Of a stretch of 64,000 bases of DNA, positions 18,508 through 28,331 are shown piece after piece (positions within the stretch are counted from its first letter, which is position 1; each line of letters opens with the position of its first letter). This DNA comes from Paracoccus lutimaris (GTDB lineage Bacteria > Pseudomonadota > Alphaproteobacteria > Rhodobacterales > Rhodobacteraceae), in NCBI RefSeq assembly GCF_003337565.1, contig NZ_QPJL01000003.1, positions 124,001 through 188,000 of the forward strand. Direction: 5' to 3'. The notes below the pieces were generated by a model. It did no database searches. It worked only from the letters and a program-made list of their open reading frames with translations, and had not been told where the DNA came from. A program made the translations under genes and the position numbers.

Positions 18508-19305
18508 TCATTTCGATTTCAGGAAGATGTCCAGCCCCACCAGCCGGTCCAGCAGCCAGACGGCGGCAAAGGCGATGATGATGAACACGGTCGAAACCGC
18601 CGCCAGATCGGGCGTGATGATCGAGCGGATGTTGTTATAGACCTGCACCGGCAGCGTCACCGTGCGCGCATCGGTCAAAAGCAGGCTGACCAGAAATTCG
18701 GTCATGGCCAGCACGAACATCAAAAGCCCGCCGGTGATCACCCCGGGCATCACCGCGGGCAGGGTGACATGCAGGAAGGTCGCCACCGGCCCCGCCCCGC
18801 AATTCTGCGCTGCCAGCTCAAGGTCGCGGTCCAGCGCCGCCGCCGAGGACGAGACCGACCAGATGATGAAGGGCAGGTTGATGGCCGCGCAGGCGATGCC
18901 GACCGGCCAGACCTGCCCCAGAATGCGCCATTCTCCGAAAACCAGCATCATGCCGATCCCCGAGGCAATCAGCGGCACGGTAAAGGGCAGCAGCAGATAG
19001 ACCTGCAGGGCGGCGGCGAAACGCAGGCGGTAGCGGGTCAGCGCGATCCCCGCCAGCGTTCCCACCGGCACCGAGACCAGCACGCAGATCGCCGAGACCT
19101 GCAATGAGCGCCAGAAGGCCTGCCGCAATTCGCGCGCCTCGAGGATCTTGCGATACCATTTCAGCGAGAACCCCTCGGGCGGAAAGGCGATCATGTTGCC
19201 CGAGGTGACCGAGGCCGCGACCACGATCACGATGGGCAGGGTCAGGATCAGGATGGCGAACCAGACCAGCGCCCAGATGACCAGTTTCTGCGAGGGGCTG
19301 GTCAT
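18508..19305 (-). CDS. ABC transporter permease, PotC type
   Basis: A 265-residue inner-membrane permease with six predicted hydrophobic segments and the cytoplasmic EAA loop (AAQNCGAGPVATFLHVTLPAVMPG, near residue 160) that contacts the ATPase. It pairs with the preceding permease, overlapping it by 4 nt. The polyamine/thiamine/iron class of importer is indicated by sequence style, not by any substrate-specific residue. Confidence 0.88.
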   Translation of the reverse strand: MTSPSQKLVIWALVWFAILILTLPIVIVVAASVTSGNMIAFPPEGFSLKWYRKILEARELRQAFWRSLQVSAICVLVSVPVGTLAGIALTRYRLRFAAALQVYLLLPFTVPLIASGIGMMLVFGEWRILGQVWPVGIACAAINLPFIIWSVSSSAAALDRDLELAAQNCGAGPVATFLHVTLPAVMPGVITGGLLMFVLAMTEFLVSLLLTDARTVTLPVQVYNNIRSIITPDLAAVSTVFIIIAFAAVWLLDRLVGLDIFLKSK

Positions 19306-20258
19306 CGCTTGCCCCCCATGGCCAATGTGCCGGCACCGAAGGCAGCAAAAACCGCGCCGACCAGCACTGATCCCAGCGCCACCAGCACCAGCGCAAGGGC
19401 TGATCCAAGCCCCTGATCGGCGGTGCGGAAGAACTGGTCATAGACCGCGTTGGCGATGAAATCCTGCGAGCCGCCGCCCAGCATCGCAGGCATCGCGAAA
19501 TCGGTCAGCGCCAGCGTCGCGACGACCAGCCCGGCGCCCACCAGACCCGGCCGCGCCATGGGCAGGGTGACATGCCACAGCACCTGCAGCCAGTTCGCCC
19601 CCAGCGAGCCTGCGGCGATCTCGGTCTCGCGCGGGATGGCGGTCAGGGCCGGCGCCAGAAGCAGCACGGCAAAGGGCAGCATATATTGCACCAGCCCGAA
19701 AACCACGGTCGGAAAGCTGAACAGCAGCCGCATCGGCGTCACGCCGACCAGCCCCAGCGCGTCATTGACCACGCCGGAATTGCCCAGGATGATCAGCCAG
19801 CCATAGGCGCGCACCACCTGCCCGATGAAAAACGGCAGAAACAGCACCGCCAGCAGCGCCTTGCGCACAAAGGGTGACGGCGTCCGGACCAGCATATAGG
19901 CATAGGGAAAGGCCAGCAGCAGCGTGAAGACGACCGTCAGGAACGCCCCGGAAAGCGAGCGCCAGACGATCTTGAGATAGGTCGCACTGTCCAGAACGGT
20001 GCGGTAATTCTCCAGCGTATAGGCCTCCGCCGGCAGAAAGGTCGCGCGGTCCAGCACATGCAGCGACCCTTGGGCAATGCGCCAAAGCCCCAGGCACAGT
20101 ACCGCCACCAAAAGCAGCGCCGGCGCGATCAGCAGCCAGCCCGTCAGCCGGTGAAGTGCCCGCGGCCACAGGATACCGGCGCCGCGTTCCAGCGCGTCCA
20201 TCACCCGCCAACCAAGCGGATAGCGCAGTCTGGAGACCGGGCCGGGCATATCGGTCAT
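19302..20258 (-). CDS. ABC transporter permease, PotB type
   Basis: A 318-residue permease with a long N-terminal cytoplasmic lead, a first membrane helix near residues 38-60 and the EAA loop (AAGSLGANWLQVLWHVTLPMARPG) near residue 220. It is the first permease after the binding protein, separated from it by a strong stem-loop, and overlaps the next permease by 4 nt. Confidence 0.88.
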   Translation of the reverse strand: MTDMPGPVSRLRYPLGWRVMDALERGAGILWPRALHRLTGWLLIAPALLLVAVLCLGLWRIAQGSLHVLDRATFLPAEAYTLENYRTVLDSATYLKIVWRSLSGAFLTVVFTLLLAFPYAYMLVRTPSPFVRKALLAVLFLPFFIGQVVRAYGWLIILGNSGVVNDALGLVGVTPMRLLFSFPTVVFGLVQYMLPFAVLLLAPALTAIPRETEIAAGSLGANWLQVLWHVTLPMARPGLVGAGLVVATLALTDFAMPAMLGGGSQDFIANAVYDQFFRTADQGLGSALALVLVALGSVLVGAVFAAFGAGTLAMGGKR

Positions 20259-20289
20259 CGGGGCGCACCATTGCGGGATCGAAAACGGG

Positions 20290-20315
20290 CGGGGGCCGGC
20301 CGGAACCGGCCCCCG
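20290..20315 (-). promoter_or_regulatory. Stem-loop between binding-protein and permease genes
   Basis: Arms CGGGGGCCGG and CCGGCCCCCG pair perfectly over 10 bp around a 6-nt loop, 8 nt after the binding-protein stop. In ABC operons such structures commonly protect the binding-protein mRNA and lower permease expression. No T-run follows. Confidence 0.6.
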
Positions 20316-20323
20316 TGGGGCGC

Positions 20324-21430
20324 TCAGCCCTGCATGATTTCCTTGAAGCGGGCGAACCAGTCGCTTTCATTCTCGACCTGGACCTTGGCCGAGACCCGGA
20401 TCAGATGCTCGAAATCCTCGGGCTTGGTCGGGTATGAGGGATCGCCTGCCAGCCCTTCGGGTGGCGTCAGGCCGGGCACGACGCCGGGCAGGCCCAGACC
20501 GTCCAGCCAGACCTGCTGCGCCTCGGGGGTGATGGCAAAGTTGATATACTGTTTGGCCCAGTAAAGCTCGTTCTCGGGCAGCCCCTTGGGGATCCACAGC
20601 CCGTCAGTGTCGAACTTGCAGCCCTCGGCCGGAACGGTCCAGGCGATGGGCACGCCGTTGCGCTTGGCCGCCAGCGCATTGGTCGAGATGGTGCAGGCCG
20701 CGTCGATCTCATCGTTCTGGAACCAGGCGGTGAAATCGGGATCCTCGCCCAGCAGAGGGGACTGTTCCTTGATCTTGCGGCAGAACTCCCAGCAGGGTTC
20801 CATATTGGCGGGAATGTCGGCCAGTGTGCCGCCGCCCGCCAGCTGTGCCGGAAAGTGAAAGCCGATGCCGTCATTGTAAAGCGCGATCCGGCCCTTGAAG
20901 CGCGGATCCAGCAGGTCCTTCCAGGATTTCGGCGGGCCGTCGGGAAAAGCCTCGGGGCGATAGGCCAGCACATAGACATAGCCATAGGTGTTGACGATCG
21001 GATAGCCGTCCAGCCCGACAGGCTTGCTGAGTTCGGAGGTGCCGGCCAGATTGGACAGATCCGACAGGTCCTCGGTCACGCCGCGCAGCGCCGATTTGGT
21101 GGCGTTGGTGGTGGTGTCCCAGTTGATATGGATGGGCGGCACGCGGTTTTGCGCCACGGCGGCCCAGACCTTGGGCTGGATCTCGTTGTCCTCGGTCAGG
21201 TCGTGGCGGATGGCGATGCCGGTCGCCTTGGTGAACGGGTCCGAAACCCCGCGCTTGAGCGCCTCGACCCATTCGCCGCCCCAGGCGCGGACGATCAGCT
21301 CGGCGGGTTTCTGGGGTTCCTGCGCCCAAAGCCGCGTCGCGGGCAACGTGCCCAGCAGCGCCGTACCCCCCGCCGCCGCCCCCGCGCGAAGGATCGCCCG
21401 CCGTGAAACGCCGGTGTCGTGAATTTTCAT
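20324..21430 (-). CDS. ABC transporter substrate-binding protein, PotD type, Tat-exported
   Basis: A 368-residue periplasmic binding protein. The N-terminus VSRRAILRAGAAAGGTALLG is a twin-arginine signal ending near RLWAQE. The mature part follows the spermidine/putrescine-binding fold (LIVRAWGGEWVEALKRG, GYPIVNTYGYVYVLAYRPE). Twin-arginine export is unusual but known for this class. It overlaps the ATPase gene by 4 nt and is followed by a stem-loop. The ligand is unproven; with the dehydrogenases around it, a small polyol or sulfonate is as likely as a polyamine. Confidence 0.88.
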   Translation of the reverse strand: MKIHDTGVSRRAILRAGAAAGGTALLGTLPATRLWAQEPQKPAELIVRAWGGEWVEALKRGVSDPFTKATGIAIRHDLTEDNEIQPKVWAAVAQNRVPPIHINWDTTTNATKSALRGVTEDLSDLSNLAGTSELSKPVGLDGYPIVNTYGYVYVLAYRPEAFPDGPPKSWKDLLDPRFKGRIALYNDGIGFHFPAQLAGGGTLADIPANMEPCWEFCRKIKEQSPLLGEDPDFTAWFQNDEIDAACTISTNALAAKRNGVPIAWTVPAEGCKFDTDGLWIPKGLPENELYWAKQYINFAITPEAQQVWLDGLGLPGVVPGLTPPEGLAGDPSYPTKPEDFEHLIRVSAKVQVENESDWFARFKEIMQG

Positions 21431-22584
21431 TGCAGCACTCCTCCTGTTGGTTCTTTTCGACCGGTCTTGAAGATTTTCAGATCCTGCGCCTGCCAGCCAA
21501 AGCGGATCGCGGCGCCGGCCTCGAACAGATCGAACCCCGTCGGATCGTGGTGATAGATCCGGATCTCGGCGCCGGGCAGGGCGTCGCTGTCGATGATGTA
21601 AAGCAGCCGTTCGCCCTCGAAGATCATGTCGGCGATGCGGCCGGGCAGCACGGTGTCACAACCCGCCAGCATGTCCCCGGCCGGGCCCAGGCTGATCTGC
21701 TCGGCCCGCAATGCGCCGCGAACGGGCGTGCCCTCAGCCAGTGGCAGCGCCTGCCGGCCGGCGCAATCGGTGCCCCCGACCCGCATTCCCGCCGGGCTCG
21801 CCACGCCGTCGAGAAAGGTCGATACACCCACGAACCCGGCGACGAAGGCATTGGCCGGCTGGCGATAGATCGCCAGCGGCGGCGCGTACTGCTGGATCAC
21901 CCCGCCCTCCATCACGATGATCTCGTCCGAGACCACCAGCGCCTCGCGCTGGTCATGGGTGACGTTGATGGTGGTGACGTGCAGTTCTTTCTGGATGCGG
22001 CGGAACTCCAGCTGCATTTCCTCGCGCAGCTTGCGGTCGAGCGCCGCCAGCGGCTCGTCCAGCAGCAGCAATTCGGGCTCAAAGACCAGTGCGCGGGCGA
22101 TGGCGACGCGCTGTTGCTGGCCGCCGGACAGTTCATGGATGCGGCGGTCGCGATAGCCGCCCAGCCGCACAAGATCCAGGAATTCGGCGACGCGGGCGGG
22201 AATGCCGCGCGGGTCCCAGCGCCGCATCTTCAGCGGAAAGGCGACATTCTCGGCCGCAGTCATATGCGGAAACAGCGCCAGTTTCTGAAACACCATCCCG
22301 ACCGAGCGCCGGTGCGGTGCCACCGCATCGACCGGCCGGCCGTTGATGGCGATCTCGCCCCCGCTCGGCTTCAGAAAGCCCGCGATCATGTGCAAAAGCG
22401 TGGTCTTGCCCGAACCCGATGGGCCCAGCACGGTCAGAAACCGGCCCGCCTGCAGGTCAAAGCTGGCATTGTCCACGGCGCGGACACCAGGGCTGAATTC
22501 CATGGTCACGTCCCGCACCCGGACGGCTGGACCTGCGCCGGCTTCGGTGCCGGTGACTGGGGAATTCCGCGAGGATGCATTCAT
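21427..22584 (-). CDS. ABC transporter ATP-binding protein, PotA type
   Basis: A 385-residue ATPase. The Walker A motif GPSGSGKTTLL is near residue 55, the signature LSGGQQQRVAIARAL near 150 and the Walker B motif LLLLDEPLAALD follows. The C-terminal TOBE domain (about 290-370) is typical of importers of the polyamine/iron/sulfate group. The gene is first of the four transporter genes, 89 nt after the SDR gene, with overlapping stop and start to the binding-protein gene. Confidence 0.9.
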   Translation of the reverse strand: MNASSRNSPVTGTEAGAGPAVRVRDVTMEFSPGVRAVDNASFDLQAGRFLTVLGPSGSGKTTLLHMIAGFLKPSGGEIAINGRPVDAVAPHRRSVGMVFQKLALFPHMTAAENVAFPLKMRRWDPRGIPARVAEFLDLVRLGGYRDRRIHELSGGQQQRVAIARALVFEPELLLLDEPLAALDRKLREEMQLEFRRIQKELHVTTINVTHDQREALVVSDEIIVMEGGVIQQYAPPLAIYRQPANAFVAGFVGVSTFLDGVASPAGMRVGGTDCAGRQALPLAEGTPVRGALRAEQISLGPAGDMLAGCDTVLPGRIADMIFEGERLLYIIDSDALPGAEIRIYHHDPTGFDLFEAGAAIRFGWQAQDLKIFKTGRKEPTGGVLQ

Positions 22585-22650
22585 CCGTCTGACCCATCTA
22601 GCCGCCGCCGCAAGCCGGCAAGGCTGACACTAACGACCGTCTATCCCACT

Positions 22651-22658
22651 GTATATAC
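22651..22658. promoter_or_regulatory. AT-rich palindrome GTATATAC upstream of the ABC ATPase gene
   Basis: A perfect 8-bp palindrome in an otherwise GC-rich gap between the SDR and ATPase genes, 67 nt before the ATPase start. It could be part of a promoter (TATA-like) or a GntR-type half-operator. No regulator gene is adjacent. Confidence 0.3.
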
Positions 22659-22673
22659 TTTACTCTCCCTCCC

Positions 22674-23447
22674 TCAGATCGAGGCGAGATAGCCACCATC
22701 CACGACCAGGCATTGCCCGGTGACATAGGCCGAGGCATCCGACGCAAGATAAAGCGCCGCACCCAGCAGGTCCTCCATCCGGCCAAAACGGCCCTGCGGG
22801 ATCTTGGCGCGCATGCCTTCCGCCCAATCCGCATCGGCATAGAACGTCTCGGTCAGCTGGGTGCGAAAATAGCCCGGCGCGATGGCGTTCACACGGACCC
22901 CGCGCCCGGCCCATTCGGCGGCCAGCGCCCGCGTCATGCCCAGCACCCCGGATTTCGACGCGCCATAGGGCACTGCCGTCGGCACCCCGACGAACGAGGT
23001 CAGCGAGGCCAGGTTGATGATTGCCCCACGTCCACGCGCCAGCATCGGCTGGGCCACGGTCCGGGCCACGAAAAACGCGCCCTTCAGATTGGTGTCGACG
23101 ATACGGTCCCAAAGCACCTCATCGACATGCTCCGAGGCGCGGACCTCTTCATAGCCGGCGTTGTTGATCAGGATATCGACGGGATCGATATCGGAAAGCG
23201 CCGCCTCGATGCGATGGACGTCAGACTGGTCGCAGGCGACGCATTCGGCCCTGCGGCCAAGATCCGCGATCGCGCGCGCCGTGGCGTCAAGCGCGCCAGC
23301 CTCGCGCGCGGTCAGCACCAGATCCGCTCCGGCGCGCGCCAGCCCCAGGGCCAATGCCTGGCCGATGCCCCGGCTTGCGCCGGTGACCAGCACCCGCCGT
23401 CCGGTCAGCGAGAACATCTGCTCAAGGAAGCGGGCGCTGTCGGCCAT
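22674..23447 (-). CDS. Short-chain dehydrogenase/reductase
   Basis: A classical SDR of 257 residues. It has the cofactor site VTGASRGIGQALA, NNAG near residue 90 and the catalytic Tyr-x3-Lys in VPYGASKSGVLGM. The start MADSARFLEQMFSLTG at 23447 is chosen because the 20 codons before it are unlike the family. It heads the ABC transporter/HDH-homologue operon. In DHPS catabolism an SDR (HpsO or HpsP type) acts beside HpsN; that role is inferred from context here. Confidence 0.85.
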   Translation of the reverse strand: MADSARFLEQMFSLTGRRVLVTGASRGIGQALALGLARAGADLVLTAREAGALDATARAIADLGRRAECVACDQSDVHRIEAALSDIDPVDILINNAGYEEVRASEHVDEVLWDRIVDTNLKGAFFVARTVAQPMLARGRGAIINLASLTSFVGVPTAVPYGASKSGVLGMTRALAAEWAGRGVRVNAIAPGYFRTQLTETFYADADWAEGMRAKIPQGRFGRMEDLLGAALYLASDASAYVTGQCLVVDGGYLASI

Positions 23448-23492
23448 GATGATGAATCCCGTTGAGGGCAGAAAGCGGCAGACCGGGGACCA

Positions 23493-23517
23493 CCGCCGGG
23501 CAAGCAAGTCCCGGCGG
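23493..23517 (-). terminator. Stem-loop after NAD-glutamate dehydrogenase
   Basis: CCGCCGGG and CCCGGCGG form an 8-bp stem with a 9-nt loop, 15 nt downstream of the dehydrogenase stop and 46 nt before the SDR start. It suggests that the SDR operon is transcribed separately. No T-run follows. Confidence 0.5.
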
Positions 23518-23531
23518 CGGTGGTGTTGGGG

Positions 23532-26500
23532 TCAGGCGGCGCTGGCCGTGCGCAGCCGGGCCAGATCGGTCAGCAACCCGGCGGCCACGGTGATCCGCGC
23601 CAGCGTGGGTTCGCCCTTTTCGACCAGCAGCGCCAGCTGGTTGCCGGCACTGGCAAAGCGTCCGTCGGCATCCTGCAGGATCCTGGCCGGGGCTTTGGCG
23701 CCCTTTTGCTCGCGCAGGATCGCTGCGGTCAGCTCGCGCCGGGCATTGGCGATTTCGGCGATGGCGCGCGAGAGGGCCATCGCCTCGAACTGTTCGGTTG
23801 CGGAAACCTGCCCGGCAGCCGAAAGCAGCCGGTCGATGCGCAGCGCGTCAGTTACCGCGAAATAGCCCTGCGCGGTGCGGTCCAGCCCGGTGCCGGTTTC
23901 CGTGGCGATCTGCATGATCTCGGGCACCAGCGTCATCAGGACCAGATCGGCGATTTCGCCAGCCAGCGCGGCCGGCACGCCGCCCTGGACATATTTTTCG
24001 ACCTCGCGCTGGATTTCCTCGGCGGTCTCGGCCGGGACAGAGCTGCGAAGCGTCGGGCGCAGTTTCTGCATGCCTTCGCGCAGCCGCGCCACGCCCTCGG
24101 CCATCGGGCCGGCGGCCAGGCCGGTGCGCAGCAGACGCTCGGTCACCCGGGCATAGATGCGCGCGACCTCTCGGTACAGGCGGTTTTGCAGCACACCGCC
24201 GATGCGGTTGTCCAGCGCGTCGATGGCGGCATAGATGCGCGGCAGGTCCAGACCGTCCAGCGCCAGAACTGCCGCCTTGACCACATCGGCGGCGACATAG
24301 CCGGTCGCATCCGTCAGCGTCGAGACAAAGGCCGGTCCACCGCGGTTGATCACCTCATTGGCCAGAACCGTCGCGATGATTTCGCGGCGCAGGCGATGGC
24401 CGTGGATGTCCGCGGCATAGGTCTTGCGCATCTTGGCCGGGAAATAATGTTCCAGCGTGGCGGTGAAATAGGGATCGTCGGGCAGGTCGCTGGCGACCAC
24501 CTGATCGAAAAGCACGATCTTGGCATAGGACAGCAACACGCCGATTTCCGCCCGGGTCAGCGGCTTGCCGTTTTGATAGCGCTCGCCCAGAAGCTGGTCG
24601 TTGGGCAGGGTCTCGACCTTGCGGTTCAGATGGCCCTGTTCCTCAAGCCGGGTCATCAGCCGGCCCAGCGAGGTGCGGTTTGCCGCCCCGCGCATCTCGG
24701 TCAGCGAGATGGCCAGAGATTGCTGGTAATTGTTGCGCAGGACCAGCTGCGCCACCTCATCGGTCATCGAGGCCAGAAGCTTGTTGCGTTTCGGGCGCGG
24801 CAGGCGGCCATCATGCATCGGCGGGGCCAGCGCAATCTTGATGTTCACCTCGACATCCGAGGAGTTCACCCCGGCCGAGTTGTCGATGGCGTCCGAATTG
24901 CAGCGCCCGCCATTCAGGCCGAATTCAATCCGGCCCTTTTGCGTCACGCCAAGGTTCGCGCCCTCGCCAATGACACGGGCACCGACCTCGGAGGCGGTGA
25001 TGCGGATCGCGTCATTGGCGCGGTCGCCCACCTCGGCGTCAGATTCGGTGCTGCCCCGGATATAGGTGCCGATGCCGCCGAACCACAGCAGATCGACCGG
25101 TGCCCTGAGGATCGCGGTCATGATCTCAAACGGTGTGGCCTGGGCCTTGTCGAGCCCGATGGCGGCCTGGGCCTGCGGCGTCAGCGTCACCAGTTTTTCC
25201 GCGCGCGAAATGATCATGCCGCCCGCCGACAGCAGCTTGCGGTCGTAATCCTGCCAGCTGGAGCGGGGCAGGTCGAACATGCGCTTGCGCTCGGCAAAGG
25301 ATTTGCCGGTGTCGGGATCGGGGTCGATGAAGATGTCGCGATGGTCGAAGGCGGCGATCAGCCGGATCTGCTGCGACAGCAGCATACCGTTGCCGAAGAC
25401 GTCGCCCGACATGTCACCCACGCCAGCGACGGTAAAGGGCGTGGTCTGGATGTCAGTGTCCATTTCGCGGAAATGGCGCTTGACGGCCTCCCACGCGCCG
25501 CGGGCGGTGATGCCCATCTTCTTGTGGTCATAGCCGGCCGAGCCGCCCGAGGCGAAGGCATCGTCCAGCCAGAACCCTGCCTCTTGCGCAAGGCCGTTGG
25601 CGGTGTCCGAAAATGTCGCCGTGCCCTTGTCGGCCGCGACCACGAAATAGGGGTCGTCGCCATCGATGCGCAGGGTGTTCGGCGGCGGTACCAGACCCTG
25701 GCCGACGATATTGTCGGTCACTGACAAAAGCGTGCGGATAAAGGTCTTGTAGGCATCCTTGCCGGCGTTGAAGACCTCGTCCCGGCTGCCGCCCACGGGC
25801 AGTTTCTTGGGATAGAAGCCGCCCTTGGCGCCAACCGGCACGATGACCGAGTTCTTGACCTGCTGGGCCTTGACCAGCCCCAGCACCTCGGTCCGGTAGT
25901 CCTGGGCGCGGTCCGACCAGCGCAACCCGCCGCGCGCAATGGGGCCAAAGCGCAGATGCACGCCCTCGACCTCGGTGCCATAGACGAAGATCTCGCGATA
26001 GGGGCGGGGTTCGGGCAGGCCGTCCAGCGCCTTGGGGTCCAGCTTGAAGGCCAGGACGGCGGGCGGATTGCCTTGCGCGTCGCGCTGGAAATAGTTCGTG
26101 CGCAGCGTCGCCTGAACCGCGTTCACATAGCGGCGCAGGATGCGGTCGTCGTCAAGGCTGGGCACGGCCGCCAACGCTTCTTCGATGCCGGCGGCGAGGG
26201 CCTTGCATTTACGCTCGCGCGTCTTTTCGGCCAGCGCAGGGTCCATGCGGGCGACGAACAGCCGGAAGATATCCGCCGCGATCGCCGGATATTTGTTCAT
26301 CGTATCGGCGATATAGTCTTGCGAATAGGTGATGCCGGCCTGCCGCAGATAGCGGGCATAGGCGCGCAGCACCGTCACCTCGCGCGCGGTCAGGCCGGCA
26401 AGCAGGATCAGGCGGTTGAAGGTGCCGTCCTCGATCAGCCCGTTCCATGCCGCAAGGAAGGATTCCTCAAGCAGCGGGCCGATCTTTTCCAGATCGGTGG

Positions 26501-28331
26501 CGTTGCCGTCGCGATTGACCAGTTCCATGTCGTGAAGGACGACAAGGCGCGGCTCGGCGCCTTCCTCATGGACGGTGATGTCATAGGTCTGTTCGCTGAT
26601 GACGCTGAAGCCCAGGTTTTCCAGCACCGGCACCCGCCGCGACAGCGAGACCGGCTCGCCGGCGTGAAAGATCTTCAGCTCGACCGTATCCTGCCGCTCG
26701 GTCTCGCGCGGCAGGTGATAGAACGAGATGCGGATCGGATCGCCCGGCTTGCAGGCGACGATATCGGGCAGGTCGGCATAGGTTTCGGCGGGCGGGAAGA
26801 CTGACTGATAGGCGGTGCTGACATCCAGCGTGACCCCGTCCTGCCGGGCCAGCAGGTCAAAGCGGTCCTTCCAGCGGGTGACGATGCTGCGCACCGCCTC
26901 TTCGTGTCTGGTCTGCGGGATGCGGGGGGTCTTGCCGCCGGAACGGCCGATGATGAAATGCACCCGCGCCAGCCCGCCCTCGGGGAAGGCCGGGTAATAG
27001 GCCGAGACGCGACCGTCATAGGCGGTTTTCAGATATTCGCCGATGCGTTCGCGGACGTCGGAATTATATTGTTCGCGCGGGACGAAGACGATGACCGACA
27101 CGAAGCGGTCGAACTGGTCGGCGCGGGCCAGCACCCGCACGCGCGGGCGGTCGGCCAGATCGTTGATCTGTTCGCAGAACCGCGCCAGCAGTCCGGCATC
27201 GATCTGGAACAGATCGTCGCGCGGATAGGATTCCAGCGTATTGGCCAGCATCTTGCCGGAATGGCTTTGCGGGTCATAGCCGAAATGGTCGACGACCTTG
27301 GCGATCTTGTCGCGCAACAGCGGAATATCCGCCGCCTGCCGAGTATAGGCGGTCGACGTGAACAGCCCGACGATGCGCAATTCGCCCGTCACATTGCCAT
27401 CCGCGTCGAAACGCTTGACGCCGATATAGTCCATATAGGCGCGGCGATGGACGACCGATTTCACATTGGCCTTGGTCACCAGCAGGAATTCCGGCCCGTC
27501 CAGAAAGGCGAGGATCTCGGGCGTGGTCAGCACGCTGTCCTTGCCCTGCCGCAGCACCCGCACATCGGGGTTCGACAGGATGCCCAGGCCCTTGCCCTTG
27601 CCGCGTTCGACCTTGGCCTGGTCGCCCTTGCCGGAATAGGTGAATTCGCGCATGCCGAGGAAGGTGAAGTTGTTGTCGCGCAGCCAGCGCAGGAAGGCCA
27701 GCGCCTCGTCCTGATCGCCCTTGCGGCGGCCGGCGTCATGGGTCTCCATCTCATGCATGGCCTGATCCAGCAGCGCGGTCATTTCCGGCCAGTCCTGCAC
27801 CGCCTGATGCACCTGATCGAGCACGCCGCCGATGCGTTCGGCCAGTTCGTGCGCCTCGCCCGGGGTCAGTTCAGACAGGTGGATCTGGATATGGCTGACG
27901 CGATGGGCGGGATCACTTTCCTGATCGGGGTCGAACAGCGCCACCGGCTTGCCGGGCTGGACCAGCAGGATCGGATGCACCGCCAGATGGATGTCGCGAT
28001 GGGTGCTGGTCACCTCGCCCATGATCGAATCGTAAAGGAAGGGGGTATTGCTTTCTGTCACCGCGATGACCGAGACCCGGTTGCCGCCGGGTTCAACCCC
28101 GGGCAGGGTCTCGATAGTGATACGGGGCTTGCCGCCGTCCCAGGCGCGCAACTCGTTGCGGGCATGGGCCGCGACCAGCGCCATCATTTCGGGGGAATAG
28201 GCCTCAAGGTCGTCCTTGCTGGCGCGTTTGAACAGGATCTCCGGGTCAAGCGACAGCTCGCCCGCCGCCTCGGCGATCTTGCGCGCGCTGTCGATCCGCT
28301 TGTCGCGTTTACCGCCCATACTGGTTGCCAT
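23532..28331 (-). CDS. gdhB: NAD-specific glutamate dehydrogenase, large type
   Basis: It deaminates glutamate to 2-oxoglutarate, mainly for amino-acid catabolism. The 1,599 residues match the L_180 class: long N-terminal regulatory region with ACT-like segments (about 1-700), catalytic core around RFGPIARGGLRWSDRAQDYRTEVLGL and VPVGAKGGFYPKKLP (about 780-850), Rossmann part GVGDMSGDVFGNGML near 960, then a long helical C-terminal region. No frameshift is seen. The start ATSMGGKRDK is uncertain by a few codons. Confidence 0.95.
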   Translation of the reverse strand: MATSMGGKRDKRIDSARKIAEAAGELSLDPEILFKRASKDDLEAYSPEMMALVAAHARNELRAWDGGKPRITIETLPGVEPGGNRVSVIAVTESNTPFLYDSIMGEVTSTHRDIHLAVHPILLVQPGKPVALFDPDQESDPAHRVSHIQIHLSELTPGEAHELAERIGGVLDQVHQAVQDWPEMTALLDQAMHEMETHDAGRRKGDQDEALAFLRWLRDNNFTFLGMREFTYSGKGDQAKVERGKGKGLGILSNPDVRVLRQGKDSVLTTPEILAFLDGPEFLLVTKANVKSVVHRRAYMDYIGVKRFDADGNVTGELRIVGLFTSTAYTRQAADIPLLRDKIAKVVDHFGYDPQSHSGKMLANTLESYPRDDLFQIDAGLLARFCEQINDLADRPRVRVLARADQFDRFVSVIVFVPREQYNSDVRERIGEYLKTAYDGRVSAYYPAFPEGGLARVHFIIGRSGGKTPRIPQTRHEEAVRSIVTRWKDRFDLLARQDGVTLDVSTAYQSVFPPAETYADLPDIVACKPGDPIRISFYHLPRETERQDTVELKIFHAGEPVSLSRRVPVLENLGFSVISEQTYDITVHEEGAEPRLVVLHDMELVNRDGNATDLEKIGPLLEESFLAAWNGLIEDGTFNRLILLAGLTAREVTVLRAYARYLRQAGITYSQDYIADTMNKYPAIAADIFRLFVARMDPALAEKTRERKCKALAAGIEEALAAVPSLDDDRILRRYVNAVQATLRTNYFQRDAQGNPPAVLAFKLDPKALDGLPEPRPYREIFVYGTEVEGVHLRFGPIARGGLRWSDRAQDYRTEVLGLVKAQQVKNSVIVPVGAKGGFYPKKLPVGGSRDEVFNAGKDAYKTFIRTLLSVTDNIVGQGLVPPPNTLRIDGDDPYFVVAADKGTATFSDTANGLAQEAGFWLDDAFASGGSAGYDHKKMGITARGAWEAVKRHFREMDTDIQTTPFTVAGVGDMSGDVFGNGMLLSQQIRLIAAFDHRDIFIDPDPDTGKSFAERKRMFDLPRSSWQDYDRKLLSAGGMIISRAEKLVTLTPQAQAAIGLDKAQATPFEIMTAILRAPVDLLWFGGIGTYIRGSTESDAEVGDRANDAIRITASEVGARVIGEGANLGVTQKGRIEFGLNGGRCNSDAIDNSAGVNSSDVEVNIKIALAPPMHDGRLPRPKRNKLLASMTDEVAQLVLRNNYQQSLAISLTEMRGAANRTSLGRLMTRLEEQGHLNRKVETLPNDQLLGERYQNGKPLTRAEIGVLLSYAKIVLFDQVVASDLPDDPYFTATLEHYFPAKMRKTYAADIHGHRLRREIIATVLANEVINRGGPAFVSTLTDATGYVAADVVKAAVLALDGLDLPRIYAAIDALDNRIGGVLQNRLYREVARIYARVTERLLRTGLAAGPMAEGVARLREGMQKLRPTLRSSVPAETAEEIQREVEKYVQGGVPAALAGEIADLVLMTLVPEIMQIATETGTGLDRTAQGYFAVTDALRIDRLLSAAGQVSATEQFEAMALSRAIAEIANARRELTAAILREQKGAKAPARILQDADGRFASAGNQLALLVEKGEPTLARITVAAGLLTDLARLRTASAA

